From Akkermansia muciniphila (GTDB lineage Bacteria; Verrucomicrobiota; Verrucomicrobiia; Limisphaerales; SXTU01): a DNA stretch of 64,000 bases. The notes beneath the pieces were generated by a model. It had not been told where the DNA came from. It saw only the letters and a program-made list of their open reading frames with translations, and did not search any database. Position numbers and translations under genes: made by a program. Shown piece after piece: positions 1-8,415 of the stretch (position 1 is the first letter of the stretch; each line of letters starts with the position of its first letter). Where the stretch lies: the NCBI GenBank assembly GCA_945874145.1, contig CAMCFN010000010.1, forward strand, positions 21,309 to 85,308, written 5' to 3'.

Positions 1-1101
1 GTTCGGCAGCGCGTTCGCGACGTCCAGACCGGTGATGACTTTGCCTTTCGGGTAGCTGCCGGGATAGCCGCCACTGGCCATCACGACGCAGACGCTGGCG
101 TTGGTGCTCCAGCGAAGTTCGTGGCTGGCGAGACAGCCCTCGGTGCTGGCGAGGAGGAGTTCCACGAGGTCGTTTTCCAAGCGCGTGAGATAGACCTGTG
201 TCTCGGGGTCGCCGAAACGGGCGTTGAACTCCAGCACCTTGGGACCGCTCTTGGTGAGCATCACGCCGGGATAGAGCAGACCGCGGAAATCAATGCCGTC
301 CGCCGCGCAGCCACGCAGCCACGGCTGGAGGATGGCGTCACCGACGGACTTCAGCTCGGCGTCGGTGAGGAACGGCGCGGGCGAATAGGTGCCCATGCCG
401 CCGGTGTTGAGGCCGGCGTCGCCGTCGAGGGCGCGTTTGTGGTCCTGCGAGGTGGGGAAGAGCTTTGCGACCTTGCCGTCGCAGAGCGCGTGCAGGGAAA
501 TCTCCATGCCTTCGAGCAGCTCCTGGATGACGATGCGCTGGCCCGCAGCGCCGAAGGATTTGCTCACCATGATTTCGTCCACGGCCTGCTCGGCATCGCG
601 GACGTTCGTAGTGAGCAGGACGCCTTTGCCGAGCGCGAGGCCGTCGGCCTTCACGGCGCAGCGGCCGTCGAGGCTGGCGGCAAATTGCTTCGCGGCGACG
701 GGGTCGGTGAAGGTGCCGGACTTGGCAGTCGGGATGCCGTGCCGCTCCATGAAATCCTGTGAGAAGGCCTTGCTGCCCTCGAACTGAGCGGCCTGCTTGT
801 TAGGCCCCCAAATCTTGAAGCCGTTCGCCTGAAACAAATCCACCACGCCCGCCGCGAGCGGGTTGTCCGGGCCGACGACGGTGAAGTCCGGCCGCTCCTG
901 CTGCGCGAACGCGAGGAGCTTGGGTAAGTCTTCAGCGGGCACCGGGACGCACTCGATGAGCGCGCCGTTCTGCGCGAGACGTTCCTCGGCGATGCCCGCG
1001 TTGCCCGGCGCGCACCACATGCGCGTGACGAGCGGGGATTGCGCGAGCTTCCAGACCAGCGCGTGTTCGCGTCCGCCGGAGCCGATGACCAAGAGTTTCA
1101 T
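1..1101 (-). CDS. purD: Phosphoribosylamine-glycine ligase (GARS), 3' end outside window
   Basis: The protein catalyses ATP-dependent ligation of glycine to 5-phosphoribosylamine in de novo purine synthesis, in the cytoplasm. The reverse complement from 1101 begins MKLLVIGSGGREHALVWKL, the classic PurD N-terminus with the GSGGREHAL loop, and continues into APGNAGIAEE. 367 codons are present without a stop, so only the last 50 or so residues of a protein usually near 425 aa lie beyond the left edge. The ATG at 1101 is clear because it starts the conserved beta strand directly. The next gene upstream on this strand is a 2-hydroxyacid dehydrogenase ending 54 bp away. Identification is firm. Confidence 0.95.
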   Translation of the reverse strand, partial: MKLLVIGSGGREHALVWKLAQSPLVTRMWCAPGNAGIAEERLAQNGALIECVPVPAEDLPKLLAFAQQERPDFTVVGPDNPLAAGVVDLFQANGFKIWGPNKQAAQFEGSKAFSQDFMERHGIPTAKSGTFTDPVAAKQFAASLDGRCAVKADGLALGKGVLLTTNVRDAEQAVDEIMVSKSFGAAGQRIVIQELLEGMEISLHALCDGKVAKLFPTSQDHKRALDGDAGLNTGGMGTYSPAPFLTDAELKSVGDAILQPWLRGCAADGIDFRGLLYPGVMLTKSGPKVLEFNARFGDPETQVYLTRLENDLVELLLASTEGCLASHELRWSTNASVCVVMASGGYPGSYPKGKVITGLDVANALPN

Positions 1102-1155
1102 GCGCGGGGATTGAATCAGGAACGCCGGAAGCCGGCAGCCAGCGAATTACTGAAC

Positions 1156-2106
1156 TCAGTTCACCACGTTCTGCAGCGGACCGGCGAGGAACGCGCGGAC
1201 ATTCTCCACCGTGGTTGCCATCAAACGCGCGCGGGCGGCCTTGGCAGCCCAGGCCAGGTGCGGCGTGATGAGGCAATTGCGCGCGGTGAGCAGCGGGTTG
1301 TCGGCTTTGGGCGGCTCCGTGGACAACACGTCCAGCCCGGCTCCGGCGAGCCGGCCAGCGTTCAGCGCGTCCGCCACCGCCGCGTCATCCAGCAGCGGAC
1401 CGCGGCTGGTGTTGAGCAGGAAGGCGCTGGGTTTCATCAGCGCGAGGTGGGCGGCGTTCACCAACGCCTTGGTGTCGGGCGTGAGCGGACAGTGCAAACT
1501 TAGCACATCAGCCCGGCGGAAGACGGTTTCCAAATCAGCGAACTCGACGCCCGCCTGCGGGGGCTTCGGCGAACGGCTGGCGGCCAGAATCTTCATCCCC
1601 ATGGCGCGGGCAATGTCCGCTGTGGCCTGTCCAATGCGGCCCCAGCCGACGACGCCAAACGTCAACCCATCCAGCTCCAGCAGCGGTTGCCGCCAATAGC
1701 ACCAGTCGGCAGATTTCACCCAGTCACCGGCCCGGACTGAGTCCGCGTGCAGGCCGACGCGATGGCAGAGCTCCAGCAGCAGCGCGATGGTGAGCTGGGC
1801 CACGGCACGAGTGCCGTAGAGCGGGACGTTGCTCACCGGGATGCCGCGCTCGCGGGCGGCGGCAGCATCCACGACGTTGAAGCCCGTGGCGGTGACGGCG
1901 ATGTAACGGAGCTTGGGCAGTGCGCTGACGACTTCGCGCGGGAGCAGCGCCTTGTTCGTGATCACAATGTCTGCGTCCGCACACCGCGTGGCGACCTGAT
2001 CGGGCGGCGTGCGATCGAAGAACGCAACGTCGCCGAGCGCCTTCAAGGCGTCCCAGCTCAAGTCGCCGGGATTGAGCGTGTAACCGTCGAGGACAACAAT
2101 CTTCAT
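1156..2106 (-). CDS. D-2-hydroxyacid dehydrogenase (glycerate dehydrogenase-like)
   Basis: A 316-aa NAD-dependent D-2-hydroxyacid dehydrogenase. The nucleotide-binding GWGRIG motif lies near residues 154-159. The C-terminal half carries the family signatures LNTSRGP (substrate Arg), DVLSTEPP (Glu) and TPHLAW (catalytic His), giving the Arg-Glu-His set. The ATG at 2106 is preferred over an upstream ATG at 2190 because MKIVVLDGYTLNPGDL is the conserved start and the extra 28 residues are unlike the family. Wording of the N-terminus is closest to glycerate/hydroxypyruvate reductases, but substrate cannot be fixed. A glycerate kinase is encoded at 9080-10192, so a glycerate role is plausible but is inference. 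Confidence 0.88.
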   Translation of the reverse strand: MKIVVLDGYTLNPGDLSWDALKALGDVAFFDRTPPDQVATRCADADIVITNKALLPREVVSALPKLRYIAVTATGFNVVDAAAARERGIPVSNVPLYGTRAVAQLTIALLLELCHRVGLHADSVRAGDWVKSADWCYWRQPLLELDGLTFGVVGWGRIGQATADIARAMGMKILAASRSPKPPQAGVEFADLETVFRRADVLSLHCPLTPDTKALVNAAHLALMKPSAFLLNTSRGPLLDDAAVADALNAGRLAGAGLDVLSTEPPKADNPLLTARNCLITPHLAWAAKAARARLMATTVENVRAFLAGPLQNVVN

Positions 2107-2174
2107 GTGCGGAAGTGAAACCGACCGGAGGCGGGGGAGGAAGACTGAAAGAATTTCAGCCAGCAGTGTGAAGT

Positions 2175-2270
2175 GGAGCGCGGCATTCATGCCGCTTCAC
2201 GGAGCTACGTTCTTGGTATCTGAATGAACCGCTGCCTGCGGACGTTGAAGCGGCCTGAAGGCCGCGCTCC
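2175..2270. repeat. BIME-like inverted repeat pair, family A copy 1
   Basis: Two facing hairpins, 2175-2200 and 2246-2270, are inverted copies of one unit. Read towards each other both follow GCGGCnTGAAnGCCGCGC flanked by TGAA and TCC. The closing pair of the loop is A-T in the first arm and C-G in the second, so pairing is kept. Related units of almost the same length lie at 17238, 34836 and 56438. Confidence 0.8.
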
Positions 2271-2283
2271 CGGTGCTCCGCTA

Positions 2284-2982
2284 TCACTTGCTCACGCGCA
2301 GCTTCACGTTTCGGAACCAGCACTCGTCATTGTGGTCCGTGAGCAGGATGTGGCCGGTCACCTTGGTGCCGAAGTCCTCGACCTTCTTGAACTTGCTTTT
2401 CGCCACGGCCTCCTTGAGCGCCGCGCTGCCGAGCTCGTATTCGAGCACCTTCGCGCCGTTGAGCCAGTGCTGGACGGCGCTGCCCTTCACGACCACGCGG
2501 GAGGCATTCCACTCGCCGACCGGCTTGATGGGCTTGTCCGGCGCGGGCGGCAGCACGTCGTAATAGGCCGCCGTCTGGCGGTGCGGGCCGATCTTGCCGT
2601 CGGGATGGCCGTCGTCATCGAGCATCTGATACTCGTGACCGACGGCGGACTTGCGCGCCTCGGTGATGAAATACTTGATGCCGTTGTTGCCGTTCTTGGC
2701 GATGCGCCACTCCCAGGACAACTCCCAGTCAACGCTGCCGCTGACGGGCTGCTCCGTCATGATGTCGCCACCGGAAATCTTCGCCTGCTTCTTGAGCAAG
2801 CCGTCCTCCACGATCCAGCCGGCACCGATCTTTCCGCCCTCCTTGTAAGTGCGCCAGCCGGTGAGCGACTTGCCGTCGAAGAGCAGCCGCCAGCCCGCTT
2901 GTTTCTCGGCGTCCGTGAGCGTGTTCAAGTCGGCGGCAACGGCGGTGGCGGCCAGGGCGAGGAGGGCGAGGAGAGCTTTCAT
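2284..2982 (-). CDS. Secreted DUF1080 (3-keto-disaccharide hydrolase-like) protein, copy 1
   Basis: A 232-aa exported protein. Residues 1-17 form a signal peptide (MKALLALLALAATAVAA). The rest is a single concanavalin-like DUF1080 domain with the usual landmarks: LFDGKSLTGW near the start, ELSWEWRIAKNGNNGIKYF, EYQMLDDDGHPDG, and a C-terminal GHILLTDHNDECWFRNVKLR. The family (PF06439) includes 3-keto-glycoside hydrolases and is greatly expanded in Verrucomicrobia and Planctomycetes. It lies 30 bp downstream of a second DUF1080 gene and probably shares its transcript, with the sugar kinase at the head. The exact substrate is unknown. Confidence 0.88.
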   Translation of the reverse strand: MKALLALLALAATAVAADLNTLTDAEKQAGWRLLFDGKSLTGWRTYKEGGKIGAGWIVEDGLLKKQAKISGGDIMTEQPVSGSVDWELSWEWRIAKNGNNGIKYFITEARKSAVGHEYQMLDDDGHPDGKIGPHRQTAAYYDVLPPAPDKPIKPVGEWNASRVVVKGSAVQHWLNGAKVLEYELGSAALKEAVAKSKFKKVEDFGTKVTGHILLTDHNDECWFRNVKLRVSK

Positions 2983-3012
2983 GGCGGTGAGATGGAAGTG
3001 GGGCAGGTCCGT

Positions 3013-3699
3013 TCAGAGTTTCCGCGAGCGGATGTTCCGATACCAGACTTCCTCGCCGTGGTGCTGGAGGACGATGCGGCCCTCGGGCTGCTCCATGAAG
3101 CCGGCCCAGCCCTTGAACTTGCTGGTCTCCAGCATCGCCTTGATCTCCGGGCTGCCCCACTTGTAGGTGGCGATCTGGGTGTCGTTGAGCCAGTGCTCGA
3201 CGTTGCCGCCCTTGATGACGAGGCGGGACTTGTTCCACTCGCCCGCGGGCTTGTAGGTCTTTTCCTTCATGCCCTTGCCGATGAGGTCGTAGAGCGAGCC
3301 GGCGGTCCGCTTCGGGAAGTTCGCCTTGCCGTCCGGATGCTTCTCGTCATCCAGCACCTGCATCTCAGGACCGGTGGAGTAGGCAGGCTTGCCGGGAATC
3401 TCCTTCACGCGGTAGATGATGCCGCTGTTGCCGCCGGGGGAAACCTTCCATTCGCACTCGAACTCGAAATCCGCATAAACCTGCTCGGTGGCGAGGTCCA
3501 CGGGCTTGCCGCCAGCGGAGCGGGGGATGGTCTTGATGGCACCGTCTTCGATCTTCCACGCCTCGTTGGGGAAGGTCGTCTGGTTGTAGCCGCGGAGTCC
3601 GTTCACGGCCTTGCCGTCGAAGTGGACGACCCACGCGCCGGGATCGGCGGCAAGCGCGGTGAGCGTGGAGGTGAGGACGAGGAGAAGAGTCGCTTTCAT
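3013..3699 (-). CDS. Secreted DUF1080 (3-keto-disaccharide hydrolase-like) protein, copy 2
   Basis: A 228-aa DUF1080 protein, paralogous to its downstream neighbour. MKATLLLVLTSTLTALAA is a signal peptide, so the ATG at 3699 is chosen over an in-frame ATG at 3768. Conserved stretches include VVHFDGKAVNGLRGY, FECEWKVSPGGNSGIIYR, EMQVLDDEKHPDGK and RIVLQHHGEEVWYRNIR. It probably acts in the periplasm or at the cell surface on oxidised glycosides, as known members do. It sits between the PfkB kinase (46 bp upstream) and copy 1 (30 bp downstream), so the three look like one operon. Divergence between copies suggests different substrates, not a recent duplication. Confidence 0.88.
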   Translation of the reverse strand: MKATLLLVLTSTLTALAADPGAWVVHFDGKAVNGLRGYNQTTFPNEAWKIEDGAIKTIPRSAGGKPVDLATEQVYADFEFECEWKVSPGGNSGIIYRVKEIPGKPAYSTGPEMQVLDDEKHPDGKANFPKRTAGSLYDLIGKGMKEKTYKPAGEWNKSRLVIKGGNVEHWLNDTQIATYKWGSPEIKAMLETSKFKGWAGFMEQPEGRIVLQHHGEEVWYRNIRSRKL

Positions 3700-3745
3700 T
3701 TTAAGTTGGTTGTTAGGACGACAGACAGGGGCGGCAGGTGACAAT

Positions 3746-4648
3746 TTAGAACCGCGCGAGCTGTTCAAGCTCCTTCACGCGGGTATCAATCGCCTTCCGC
3801 GTCGCCTTCGTGGTGGCCACCACGCCAAAGCCTTCGCAGCAGAACGACGCCGTCACCGTGCCGTGGATGATGGCGCGGCGAAGGTTCTTCTCGACGTCGC
3901 CCTTCGTGCTGGCGAGGTAGCCGATCATGCCGCCGACGAACGAATCGCCCGCGCCCGTCGGGTCCACGACCTTCTTGAGCGGATAGGCGGGGGCGATGAA
4001 GAAGCCATTGGGGCCGGACAACACCGCGCCGTGGGAACCCTTCTTGATGATCACGTATTTGGGCCCGAGCTGGTGAATCTTCTTCATGGCGGTGAAGACA
4101 TTGTCCTCCTTGGTGAGCTGGTGCGCCTCGCCCTCGTTCAGCACGAAGGCATCCACGCGCTTGAGCAGCTTGAGCAGGTCCGGCAGCATGATGTTCATCC
4201 ACAGATCCATCGTGTCCGCGATGACGAACTTGGGCCGGCTGAGCTGATCCACGACCGCGTGCTGGACGGGCGGGGAGATGTTAGCGAGCAGCACGTAGGG
4301 CGTGGTCTCGTAATCACCGGGCAGCTTAGGCGACCAGTTCTCAATGACGCCGAGCACGGTGTTGAGCGTGCGGCGGTTGTTCATGTTCACCTCGTATTCG
4401 CCGGACCAGTGGAACGTCTGGCCGTCCTTCACCCGCTCAAGGCCCTTCATGCAGATGCCGTGCTTCGCGTAGAGCTTGATGTATTTGGCCGGGAAGTCGC
4501 CGCCCACCACGCCGAGCAGCTTGGTCGGCGCGAAGAAGCTCGCGGCGATGGCCGCGTGGCTGGCCGAGCCGCCGAGCAGGCGCGGATTCTCCGCCTTGGG
4601 AGTCTTGATGGAATCGAGGGCTGTGGTGCCGACTACGAGGACGCTCAT
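3746..4648 (-). CDS. PfkB-family sugar/nucleoside kinase
   Basis: A 300-aa cytoplasmic ribokinase-fold kinase. The C-terminal PfkB signature VVDPTGAGDSFVGGMIGYLAS contains the GAGD anion hole and catalytic Asp. The N-terminal GGSASHAAIAASFFAP matches the substrate-binding Gly-Gly region of the family. It phosphorylates a sugar or nucleoside at the expense of ATP. The sequence does not identify which one; adenosine/ribose-type members look most similar. It heads a minus-strand group with the two DUF1080 genes, which suggests use of a sugar released by them, though this is inference. The upstream gene parA is divergent, with 71 bp between the starts. Confidence 0.85.
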   Translation of the reverse strand: MSVLVVGTTALDSIKTPKAENPRLLGGSASHAAIAASFFAPTKLLGVVGGDFPAKYIKLYAKHGICMKGLERVKDGQTFHWSGEYEVNMNNRRTLNTVLGVIENWSPKLPGDYETTPYVLLANISPPVQHAVVDQLSRPKFVIADTMDLWMNIMLPDLLKLLKRVDAFVLNEGEAHQLTKEDNVFTAMKKIHQLGPKYVIIKKGSHGAVLSGPNGFFIAPAYPLKKVVDPTGAGDSFVGGMIGYLASTKGDVEKNLRRAIIHGTVTASFCCEGFGVVATTKATRKAIDTRVKELEQLARF

Positions 4649-4719
4649 GCAGTGTTGATAGGATGTCAGTTAGTTTGCGGAGCGAACGATAGAGAATAAA
4701 CCACCGCGCGGCAAGGCAC

Positions 4720-5556
4720 ATGCAACCAGGCATATGCAACCTTGCGCCCTCCCCGGCCCTCTCCTTAAATCCCTGCGTGCCGACCAAAGTCATCGCCGTG
4801 GCGAACCAGAAGGGTGGCGTGGGTAAGACCACCACCGCCGTCAACCTCGCCGCCTGCCTCGCCGCCCTCGGCCAGCGGGTGCTCCTCGTGGACATCGACC
4901 CGCAGGCCAATGCCACCAGCGGCGTGGGCCTGCCCAAGACCGAGGGGGCCAGCAGCTATCGCGCGTTGCTGGGGGAAGGCACCCTCGCGGACCACATCCT
5001 GCCCACCGCGTTCGAGCGCCTGGCCATCGTCCCCAGCGAAGTGGATTTGTGCGGCGCGGAGATCGAGCTGTCCCGGCTGGAGAACCACCTGCACCGGCTC
5101 AAGCAGGCGCTTCAGCCCGTGCGTGACGCGGGCCAGCACGACCTCATCGTGATTGATTGCGCGCCGTCGCTGGGGATTCTCACGCTCAACGCCTTCGCCG
5201 CCGCGGACGCGCTGCTGGTGCCGCTCCAGTGCGAGTATTACGCGCTGGAAGGCATCTCGATGATCCACCGCGTGCTGGGGCAGGTGCGCGACTCCGGGGT
5301 GAACCCGCACCTCGAACTGCTCGGAGTGGTGATGACGATGTTCGACGGCCGCACCCGGCTCTCGCAGCAGGTGCTCAGCGAGGTGCGCGAGCACTTCGGC
5401 GACAAGGTGTTCGAGACGGTCATCCCGCGCACCACTCGCCTGGCGGAGGCGCCCAGCCACGGCCAGCCCATCATCCACTACGACAAATACAGCGCCGGGG
5501 CCGCCGCCTACGAGGTGCTGGCTCAGGAAGTCATGGAGCGGTTGAAGCTCAATTAG
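4720..5556 (+). CDS. parA: ParA/Soj-type partition ATPase
   Basis: A ParA ATPase of up to 278 aa with the deviant Walker A motif QKGGVGKTTTAVNLAA, Walker A' strand VDIDPQANATSGVG and Walker B DLIVIDCAPSLGILTLNA. These are all features of chromosomal Soj/ParA proteins that bind DNA non-specifically and drive segregation. The annotated ATG gives 19 extra residues; a GTG at 4777 directly before PTKVIAVANQKGG is a more natural start and would give 259 aa. ParA is usually followed by parB, but the DNA downstream holds only repeats and a gene remnant, so the partner must be elsewhere. Function in chromosome segregation is well supported by family. Confidence 0.92.
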   Translation: MQPGICNLAPSPALSLNPCVPTKVIAVANQKGGVGKTTTAVNLAACLAALGQRVLLVDIDPQANATSGVGLPKTEGASSYRALLGEGTLADHILPTAFERLAIVPSEVDLCGAEIELSRLENHLHRLKQALQPVRDAGQHDLIVIDCAPSLGILTLNAFAAADALLVPLQCEYYALEGISMIHRVLGQVRDSGVNPHLELLGVVMTMFDGRTRLSQQVLSEVREHFGDKVFETVIPRTTRLAEAPSHGQPIIHYDKYSAGAAAYEVLAQEVMERLKLN

Positions 5557-5585
5557 GCCGGTGCCGGTTCCCGTTGGGAGCTTCC

Positions 5586-5722
5586 TTTAACGCGAGGCCG
5601 CAAGGGCGCGGAGAGACAGAGATTGGGAGCGACATCATATTTTGGCTGCCCCGCGCGTTGGGCTTGGCCAAGCATGCGAAAGTGCAAGTTTTCGTGGCGT
5701 CTCTGCGGCTTGGCATTAAATC
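5586..5722. repeat. Inverted repeat pair, family D, in parA downstream gap
   Basis: The segment at 5586-5620 (TTTAACGCGAGGCCGCAAGG followed by GCGCGGAGAG) resembles the reverse complement of 5694-5722 (TTTAATGCCAAGCCGCAGAG). The pair is imperfect and differs in sequence from the other repeat families here. Together with the remnant at 5742-5798 it fills most of the gap between parA and the DUF1348 gene; 5800-5935 contains nothing else convincing. Confidence 0.5.
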
Positions 5723-5741
5723 CTCACGCACCGACTAAGGC

Positions 5742-5798
5742 TCACAGTTCGTTCTCCTTGTCCTCGTAGCAGAACCGGCAAGCCTGGTCGTAATCCGC
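5742..5798 (-). pseudogene. Remnant of a DUF2007-like gene (C-terminus only)
   Basis: The minus strand reads ADYDQACRFCYEDKENEL then a stop. This matches 14 of the last 18 residues of the intact small protein encoded at 8874-9083 (ADYDRAYRLFYEDKENEL). Upstream of this stretch the reading frame does not continue into a recognisable domain, so only the tail survives. It is a decayed paralogue or the scar of a duplication. Confidence 0.7.
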
Positions 5799-5935
5799 TC
5801 CGCGCCCATCTCAAACTCGAAGGTCTCGGCTTCGGGTTGATCCGAAAACCTGCCTCCCCGACAAGACCGCCGCGGAGTTTTGGAAGGACTACGACGCGGG
5901 GAAGCAGCAGGTCGGGCAGACGCGCTGCGACGTCG

Positions 5936-6364
5936 TCACGCCTTCCGATCCCAGCGGAACTTGCGATCCGCTTCGGCGATGGGCTGATCGTTGATGCTCG
6001 CATAGCGCTTCGCCATGTAGCCGTGCTCGTCGAACGCCCAGTTCTCGTTGCCGTGGCTGCGCCACCATTGGCCGGTGCTGTCTTGCCATTCGTATTCGAA
6101 ACGCACGGCGATGCGGTTGCCGGTAAAAGCCCAGAGCGTCTTCTTCAACCGGTAGTCGTGCTCCTTCGCCCACTTGCGCGTGAGGAAGGCGACGACCTCG
6201 GCGCGGCCGTTCAGGAAGACATCCCGATTGCGCCACTCGGTGTCGGAGGTGTAGGCGAGCGACACGCGCTCGGGATCGCGGCTGTTCCAGGCGTCCTCGG
6301 CCAGCTGGACTTTTTGCCTGGCGGTTTCTTCGGTGAAGGGCGGGAGCGGCGGGCGTGGGTTCAT
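5936..6364 (-). CDS. DUF1348 / NTF2-like protein
   Basis: A 142-aa protein of the DUF1348 family with a SnoaL/NTF2-like cone fold. Recognisable stretches are [69 protein letters not shown] and [12 protein letters not shown]. This covers the usual full length of the family. Its start overlaps the stop of the PNPOx-like gene by four bases (ATGA), so the two are translationally coupled. The family has no established reaction and is often found near stress or redox genes. The domain assignment is firm; the role is unknown. Confidence 0.88.
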   Translation of the reverse strand: MNPRPPLPPFTEETARQKVQLAEDAWNSRDPERVSLAYTSDTEWRNRDVFLNGRAEVVAFLTRKWAKEHDYRLKKTLWAFTGNRIAVRFEYEWQDSTGQWWRSHGNENWAFDEHGYMAKRYASINDQPIAEADRKFRWDRKA

Positions 6365-6966
6365 GATGTTTGGCGTTTGAGTTGGGATTCGAGTTCGGCA
6401 ATGCGGGCTTTGAGTGGAGCGACGGCGCTTTCGATTTCGGCGGACGTGAAACGTGGCGTGATGAACTTAGGGCAGTTCCAATCATACGCCAAAACATCGA
6501 TCACAAAGATGCGTTCCACCTTGGCCGCATGGCCGCCCGGTGGTGCACTCTTCGCGACGAGTTCGGGATGCTCGCGTGCATCCAGCACCTTGGCGTGGCC
6601 GAGGATTTTCAGCCGTTCACGCGCCGGGTAGTCCATGAGGAAGAGGCTCACACGATCAATCAACGCGAGGCTGCCGACGCTGATCATCTGACGGTTGCCG
6701 CCGTGGTCGGCGAACATGAGCTCGTCTGGCCCGGTGACGCGGAGGAAGCCCTTCGCACCGCCGCGATGCTGGAGATATGGCCAGCCGTTTTCCGTGATCG
6801 TGGCCATGTAGAACGAGTCGCGCTGCGCGATGAACTCCGCCTCGCCAGCGGTCAAAGCATCGCGCTCCGGCACGGTATCGTAAGCGGGGTAAGTGCGTCC
6901 GTAGTATTGACGCTGGGCCTCGAACACGGCAGGCGTGAGCACGGTGTGCATGAAGCGGTCGGCCAT
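6361..6966 (-). CDS. Pyridoxamine 5'-phosphate oxidase-like FMN-binding protein
   Basis: A 201-aa flavin-binding split-barrel protein. The core [26 protein letters not shown] is typical of PNPOx-like putative oxidoreductases, followed by [16 protein letters not shown], which forms part of the FMN site, and [13 protein letters not shown]-terminal coiled stretch ([17 protein letters not shown]) is predicted helical. The ATG at 6966 ([18 protein letters not shown]) is chosen over a start 76 codons upstream, which would overlap the DUF5069 gene in another frame. It is coupled by ATGA to the DUF1348 gene downstream, with DUF5069 25 bp upstream, suggesting a three-gene operon. The substrate is unknown; the true pyridoxine pathway enzyme is a different subfamily. 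Confidence 0.85.
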   Translation of the reverse strand: MADRFMHTVLTPAVFEAQRQYYGRTYPAYDTVPERDALTAGEAEFIAQRDSFYMATITENGWPYLQHRGGAKGFLRVTGPDELMFADHGGNRQMISVGSLALIDRVSLFLMDYPARERLKILGHAKVLDAREHPELVAKSAPPGGHAAKVERIFVIDVLAYDWNCPKFITPRFTSAEIESAVAPLKARIAELESQLKRQTS

Positions 6967-6991
6967 GGTCGAGGGGGGGGATAGTTTGCAA

Positions 6992-7435
6992 TCAGGCGAC
7001 GCCGCCAAAACTGACGTAGTCGTCGAGATCGAGGTAGTCAAACGTGCTGCGCAAATCATCACGCGCCGGATTGAGACGCTTGATCTGGTCGGTGAACCAC
7101 TCGCGCATTTCGACGTCGTTGAAGGCGGCGGTTTCCGTCCAGCCGGACCACTGCTCGATTTCCAGCGCGGTGCGTTTGAGCGGGGCGTGCTCATTGACCC
7201 AGAGCAGCATGGCCCAGTCAGCCGCGCCGGTTTTCACCTGCGCCAGCAGCGCGTTGGGCGCAAGGCCGGTGAAGCGGAAGAAGTGCCCGTCGTTCGGGTT
7301 GTTGTATTTGTATTCGCCCGCGGTGCCGGCGATGACGGCGCGCGCCTTGTCGAGCAGGCGTGGCAGGATGGTGTATCCGCCGAGGCGGACGCGCGGGCTG
7401 CGGGGCGGATGTTGGCTGAGGTTCGGTGCGTTCAC
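6992..7435 (-). CDS. DUF5069 domain protein
   Basis: A 147-aa protein matching the DUF5069 family, common in Verrucomicrobia. Features are PRVRLGGYTILPRLLDKARA at the start, GEYKYNNPNDGHFFRFTGL in the middle and NDVEMREWFTDQIKRLNPAR towards the end. The family is soluble and of unknown function. It is the first gene of a minus-strand group with PNPOx-like and DUF1348 genes, and is divergent from the LysR regulator across a gap of 59 bp. That arrangement makes the LysR protein the likely regulator of the group, as is usual for divergent LysR genes. Confidence 0.85.
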   Translation of the reverse strand: MNAPNLSQHPPRSPRVRLGGYTILPRLLDKARAVIAGTAGEYKYNNPNDGHFFRFTGLAPNALLAQVKTGAADWAMLLWVNEHAPLKRTALEIEQWSGWTETAAFNDVEMREWFTDQIKRLNPARDDLRSTFDYLDLDDYVSFGGVA

Positions 7436-7494
7436 AGGGCACCACCCTGCGCGATGTGAGAAGATCCGGATAATGCCAGTTCGACATTGCGGTT

Positions 7495-8415
7495 ATGCCG
7501 AATGCACATAGCCTCAGCGTCATGGTCGACCGCATTCGCGCCCTGCTCACCGTGATCGAAGAAGGCAGCGTGAACCGCGCCGCCGTGCGGCTGCGGATCA
7601 CCCAGCCCGCGCTCAGCCGTCAGATGCAGTCCTTGGAAGCCGAGATCGGCGGCAAACTGCTGGAGCGCCAGACGAGCGGCGTGAAGCCGACAGGACTCGG
7701 ACACGCGATGGTCAAATCCATGCGCCCGCTCGCCGATGCCTACGACGCCGCGCTGGCCGAGTTGCGCCGACAGGCGCGCGGCGATCGCTCCGAGCTGCGC
7801 GTGGGCTATCTCATTTCCGCCGCGCAATCGGTGCTCACGCCCTCGCTGGCGCGGCTGCGCAAAACTCACCCTCAACTGAAACTCAAGCTGCACGACCTCT
7901 CGCCACGCGAGCAGATCGACAAACTGCGCACAGGCGAGCTGGATGTCGCGCTCATCGGCCAGGAAGGCGCGCTCGCTGCACGTGAGTTTTACAGCGCCAA
8001 GCTCGGTTCGCTCGGCGTGTGCGTGGCCGTCGCGGACAGCGATGAACTGGCTGCGCAAAAGAAACTCGCGCTCCGGGAGTTGAGGGGGCGCAGCTTCATC
8101 GGCATCGACGAAGATCAGATGCCGGGGCGCAATCAATGGATGTCGGCGCTAAGTAAAACAGCAGGCTTCAAGCCGCGCTTCGTCGTCATCGTCGATGGCA
8201 TCACCAACGTGCTCTCGCTCGTCGCCTCGGAAAACGCCGTGACGCTGCTGCCCGCATATTTCCAGGAGTTCAGTCATCCGGGCGTGGTGTTCGTGCCGAT
8301 CTCTGATGCCAGCGCGAAGTGGGATTTCATCGTGCTTTGGCAGCGCGGAAAGGTGCCCGCTAGCACGCGGGCGTTAGTGCACGAGCTCAAAGAATCCGCA
8401 GCTCGTTTTGCCTGA
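7495..8415 (+). CDS. LysR-family transcriptional regulator
   Basis: A 306-aa LysR regulator. Residues around 10-70 form the winged helix-turn-helix (MVDRIRALLTVIEEGSVNRA, ITQPALSRQMQSLEAEIGG, LLERQTSGVKPTGLG). The remaining 220 residues form the periplasmic-binding-like effector domain (ELRVGYLISAAQSVLTPSL onward). A second ATG at 7522 would shorten the N-terminus by nine residues and starts directly at the helix-turn-helix. It is divergent from the DUF5069-PNPOx-DUF1348 group and probably controls it and itself through the short shared intergenic region. The effector cannot be predicted. Confidence 0.92.
   Translation: MPNAHSLSVMVDRIRALLTVIEEGSVNRAAVRLRITQPALSRQMQSLEAEIGGKLLERQTSGVKPTGLGHAMVKSMRPLADAYDAALAELRRQARGDRSELRVGYLISAAQSVLTPSLARLRKTHPQLKLKLHDLSPREQIDKLRTGELDVALIGQEGALAAREFYSAKLGSLGVCVAVADSDELAAQKKLALRELRGRSFIGIDEDQMPGRNQWMSALSKTAGFKPRFVVIVDGITNVLSLVASENAVTLLPAYFQEFSHPGVVFVPISDASAKWDFIVLWQRGKVPASTRALVHELKESAARFA

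Noticed and set aside
2224..3741. A 505-codon open frame on the plus strand opposite the two DUF1080 genes
   Set aside because: It is the antisense of two well-supported genes, has no domain features and its composition is that of a complement frame in GC-rich DNA.
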